This document shows, one piece after another, positions 32,364 through 33,574 of a stretch of 33,574 bases of DNA. The notes below the pieces were generated by a model, which was given only the letters and a program-made list of their open reading frames with translations, had not been told where the DNA came from and did no database searches. Position 1 is the first letter of the stretch; each line of letters begins with the position of its first letter. The stretch is from an uncultured Dialister sp. Lineage in GTDB: Bacteria; Bacillota; Negativicutes; Veillonellales; Dialisteraceae. The stretch lies in contig UQQQ01000022.1 in the NCBI GenBank assembly GCA_900543165.1, positions 1-33,574 of the forward strand, written 5' to 3'. Made by a program: the position numbers and the translations under genes.

Positions 32364-32392
32364 TTGCTATCACTCGTCCTTTATGATAAAAT
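32364..32392 (+). promoter_or_regulatory. Possible rpsT promoter
   Basis: TTGCTA (32364-32369), 17-bp spacer, TAAAAT (32387-32392). TATGAT at 32,382-32,387 is an alternative -10. About 40 bp before rpsT. Confidence 0.45.
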
Positions 32393-32429
32393 ACTTTGGT
32401 ATGAATAATGCAGACGGGAGGTGAAACCA

Positions 32430-32777
32430 TTGCCACAGATTAAATCCAATATGAAAAGCATGAGACAGGACGCTGCTAAGAAAGCTGCTAACGCTGCTGT
32501 TAAATCCCAGATTCACGGCGCTATCAAGAAGGCTGTCGCTGCTGCTAACTCTGAAAATAAAGACGAAGCTTTTCGTGCTGCTGTAAGCATCATTGACAGC
32601 GCTGCTAAAAAAGGCGTGATCCACAAGAATGCTGCTGCTCGTAAAAAATCCCGTCTGAACGCAAACGTAAATGCTGCTATCGCTGCTGAAAAAGCTGCAG
32701 AAGCTAAAGAAGCTGCTGCTGAAGCTAGAGAAGAAGCAAAAGAAGCTTACAAGGAAAAGATGGAAGAAAAGGCTTAA
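32430..32777 (+). CDS. rpsT: 30S ribosomal protein S20, TTG start
   Basis: The protein is 115 residues from TTG 32430, giving MPQIKSNMKSM, the normal S20 N-terminus. GGGAGG (32,416-32,421) is 8 bases upstream. The in-frame GTG at 32421 overlaps that site and cannot be the real start. Typical S20 features are the basic helical bundle (KSMRQDAAKKAANAAVKSQ, AAKKGVIHKNAAARKKSRL). The protein is about 25-30 residues longer than usual, with a C-terminal Ala/Glu/Lys-rich helix. Strong preference for GCT alanine codons fits a highly expressed gene. S20 binds 16S rRNA helices 9 and 44 during early 30S assembly. The weak start codon recalls the UUG start that tunes S20 in E. coli. Confidence 0.95.
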   Translation: MPQIKSNMKSMRQDAAKKAANAAVKSQIHGAIKKAVAAANSENKDEAFRAAVSIIDSAAKKGVIHKNAAARKKSRLNANVNAAIAAEKAAEAKEAAAEAREEAKEAYKEKMEEKA

Positions 32778-32790
32778 TTTTCCGAGGAAG

Positions 32791-32827
32791 AAATCCCATG
32801 GTCTTAGGACTGTGGGATTTTTTTATT
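32791..32827 (+). terminator. Intrinsic terminator after rpsT
   Basis: AAATCCCA-tg-GTC pairs with GAC-tg-TGGGATTT around a short loop, then seven T. Thirteen bases past the stop codon. Confidence 0.9.
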
Positions 32828-32938
32828 GGGAAAGGGAGGCGCGAAAATGGTGCGGGCGAGATTCTTCAGTCAACGTTTTCTTGCCGTAGCCTTCAGGCTC
32901 CGCTTTCCCTCTTGGCCCTTGCTTATCGGCGCCAAACC

Positions 32939-32984
32939 TTGAAACCCTGTCCCCCTCTTTAGTACAATAGAGCAAAAGGAGGAG
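32939..32984 (+). promoter_or_regulatory. Orphan promoter and Shine-Dalgarno cut off by the IS607-type element
   Basis: TTGAAA (32939-32944), 18-bp spacer and TACAAT (32963-32968) are followed by AAAGGAGGAG (32975-32984), the layout of a gene start. No start codon follows; within about ten bases the sequence turns into the leader of the IS607-type element. Confidence 0.5.
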
Positions 32985-33054
32985 ATATCAAGTATCTGAT
33001 TTTATAGGCCAATATGTATATTGGTGATACAATGTGTTTATGGAGGTTAAAGCC

Positions 33055-33217
33055 ATGAACACATCAAATATTACTAGTTACAAGCCTAAAGAATTTGCAG
33101 AGTTTCTCAATGGCACAGTCAAGACACTTCAACGCTGGGACAGTAAGTATTCTTCATGTATTTTCATGTAGGCTGTATGGCTTACGAAAATACAAAAAAC
33201 AGATTGAGGGGGGATGA
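33055..33217 (+). pseudogene. IS607-type TnpA serine recombinase, deletion remnant
   Basis: From ATG 33055 (TGGAGG at 33,040-33,045) the frame gives an N-terminal MerR-like helix-turn-helix, SYKPKEFAEFLNGTVKTLQR-WD, then ends at TAG 33,169. In another frame, 33,167-33,217 reads CRLYGLRKYKKQIEGG, the usual C-terminal end of these recombinases, finishing with TGA that overlaps the tnpB start (ATGA). The catalytic serine domain of roughly 150 residues between them is gone. The junction lies in a short direct repeat TTCATGTA (33,152-33,159 and 33,163-33,170), which suggests slippage or recombination. Confidence 0.75.
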
Positions 33218-33574
33218 GACTATTGCTAAAGGCGTTCAAAACGGAGATAGCCCCCACTGAAGGACAGAAAACCAAAATCATTCGTTCTATCGGCGTGGCA
33301 TGCTTGACGAAAAACAGAAACGTTTTGTTACTGCCAACGATTTTGACAAGTATGTTAATCATAAGCTGAAAAAGGAACTGCCATGGATTGATCAGTGCGG
33401 CTCTAAGGCACGTAAGAAAGCCTTAGTAAACGCTGAACAGGCATTTCGGCGGTTCTTCTCTGGTACGTCTGGGTTTCCGAATTTCAAAAAGAAAGCGAAT
33501 CAGGACGTAAAGCTGTATTTTCCCAAGAATAATAATGGCGACTGGACGATATGGCGACTGGACGATATGGCGAC
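33214..33574 (+). pseudogene. IS607-type TnpB (RuvC-fold nuclease), N-terminal part, damaged
   Basis: ATG 33214 starts LLLKAFKTEIAPTEGQKTKI followed by IRSIGV, the normal TnpB N-terminus. At about 33,296 the sequence jumps to another frame that reads MLDEKQKRFVTANDFDKYVN, ELPWIDQCGSKARKKAL, FRRFFSG and FPNFKKK. The usual block between them (CRYLYNEYLAFN-type) is missing and the frame is changed. TnpB is the RNA-guided nuclease related to Cas12. The RuvC residues and zinc finger would lie beyond the window, so nothing can be said of them. The last 35 bases are a tandem duplication. Confidence 0.8.
33536..33574. repeat. 16-bp tandem duplication at the window end
   Basis: GGCGACTGGACGATAT occurs twice and begins a third time, up to the last base. 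It interrupts the expected TnpB sequence and may be an assembly-end artefact. Confidence 0.8.

Larger units (their letters stand above)
32991..33574 (+). mobile_element. IS607-family element, internally deleted, runs off the window
   Basis: A serine-recombinase tnpA fragment followed by an overlapping tnpB fragment in the usual order. Both have lost internal sequence. The left end is set only approximately, after the orphan Shine-Dalgarno; IS607 elements lack inverted repeats, so the boundary cannot be read directly. Confidence 0.7.

Overview
The window looks like chromosome from an anaerobic Firmicutes-type bacterium, most likely a member of the Negativicutes. The grounds are a T-box-controlled thrS, a HutP-like gene beside it, the order miaB-mutS-mutL-(RsmJ-like)-miaA-hfq-(YnbB-like), and intergenic repeats of the kind common in gut Firmicutes. 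No rRNA or other species-level marker is present, so the genus is a guess. All intact genes lie on the + strand. Both ends of the window run into short tandem repeats, which suggests this is a whole assembly contig.

Left third (1-10,500): an accessory island. It opens with an 8-bp tandem repeat and a broken acyltransferase gene cut by a degenerate IS4-type element (343-1634). Next is a compact AT-rich four-gene cassette (1697-6776). Its genes encode a soluble histidine kinase with an extra N-terminal Hsp90/MORC-like GHKL ATPase, a receiver-domain protein without a DNA-binding output, an HNH endonuclease, and an N6-adenine DNA methyltransferase. The first three genes overlap or nearly overlap, so they are probably one operon. 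I read this as a candidate phosphorelay-gated restriction-modification or defence system and regard it as the main discovery here. Two more decayed insertion sequences follow, an IS1634-like and an IS3/IS150-like element. Their transposase genes are interrupted by nonsense codons that each fit one C-to-T change.

Middle (10,500-18,900): a class II Fic AMP transferase with three regularly spaced inverted repeats in its promoter region. Then come T-box-thrS-hutP-like gene-terminator, a nitrilase-family amidohydrolase, a four-tRNA cluster (Asp, Gly, Cys, Leu), a YbaK-type Cys-tRNA(Pro) deacylase, and miaB.

Right half (18,900-33,574): mutS, mutL, an RsmJ-like methyltransferase, miaA, hfq and a YnbB-like PLP enzyme, so mismatch repair, tRNA/rRNA modification and Hfq are clustered. 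These are followed by a pyridoxamine-kinase-like gene with a TIGR04076-type small protein, a class I DAHP synthase (entry to the shikimate pathway), a malate/lactate dehydrogenase-family gene, rpsT (S20), and a deletion-damaged IS607-type element with tnpA and tnpB fragments at the edge.

The long intergenic gaps (15,669-16,016; 16,985-17,559; 24,394-24,853; 27,210-27,679; 28,771-29,490; 30,526-31,223) hold no convincing genes. They are patchworks of repeats: a covarying hairpin family found upstream of five different genes, a 163-bp MITE-like inverted repeat with deletion derivatives, heptamer and nonamer tandem arrays, and a pair of roughly 170-bp repeats.
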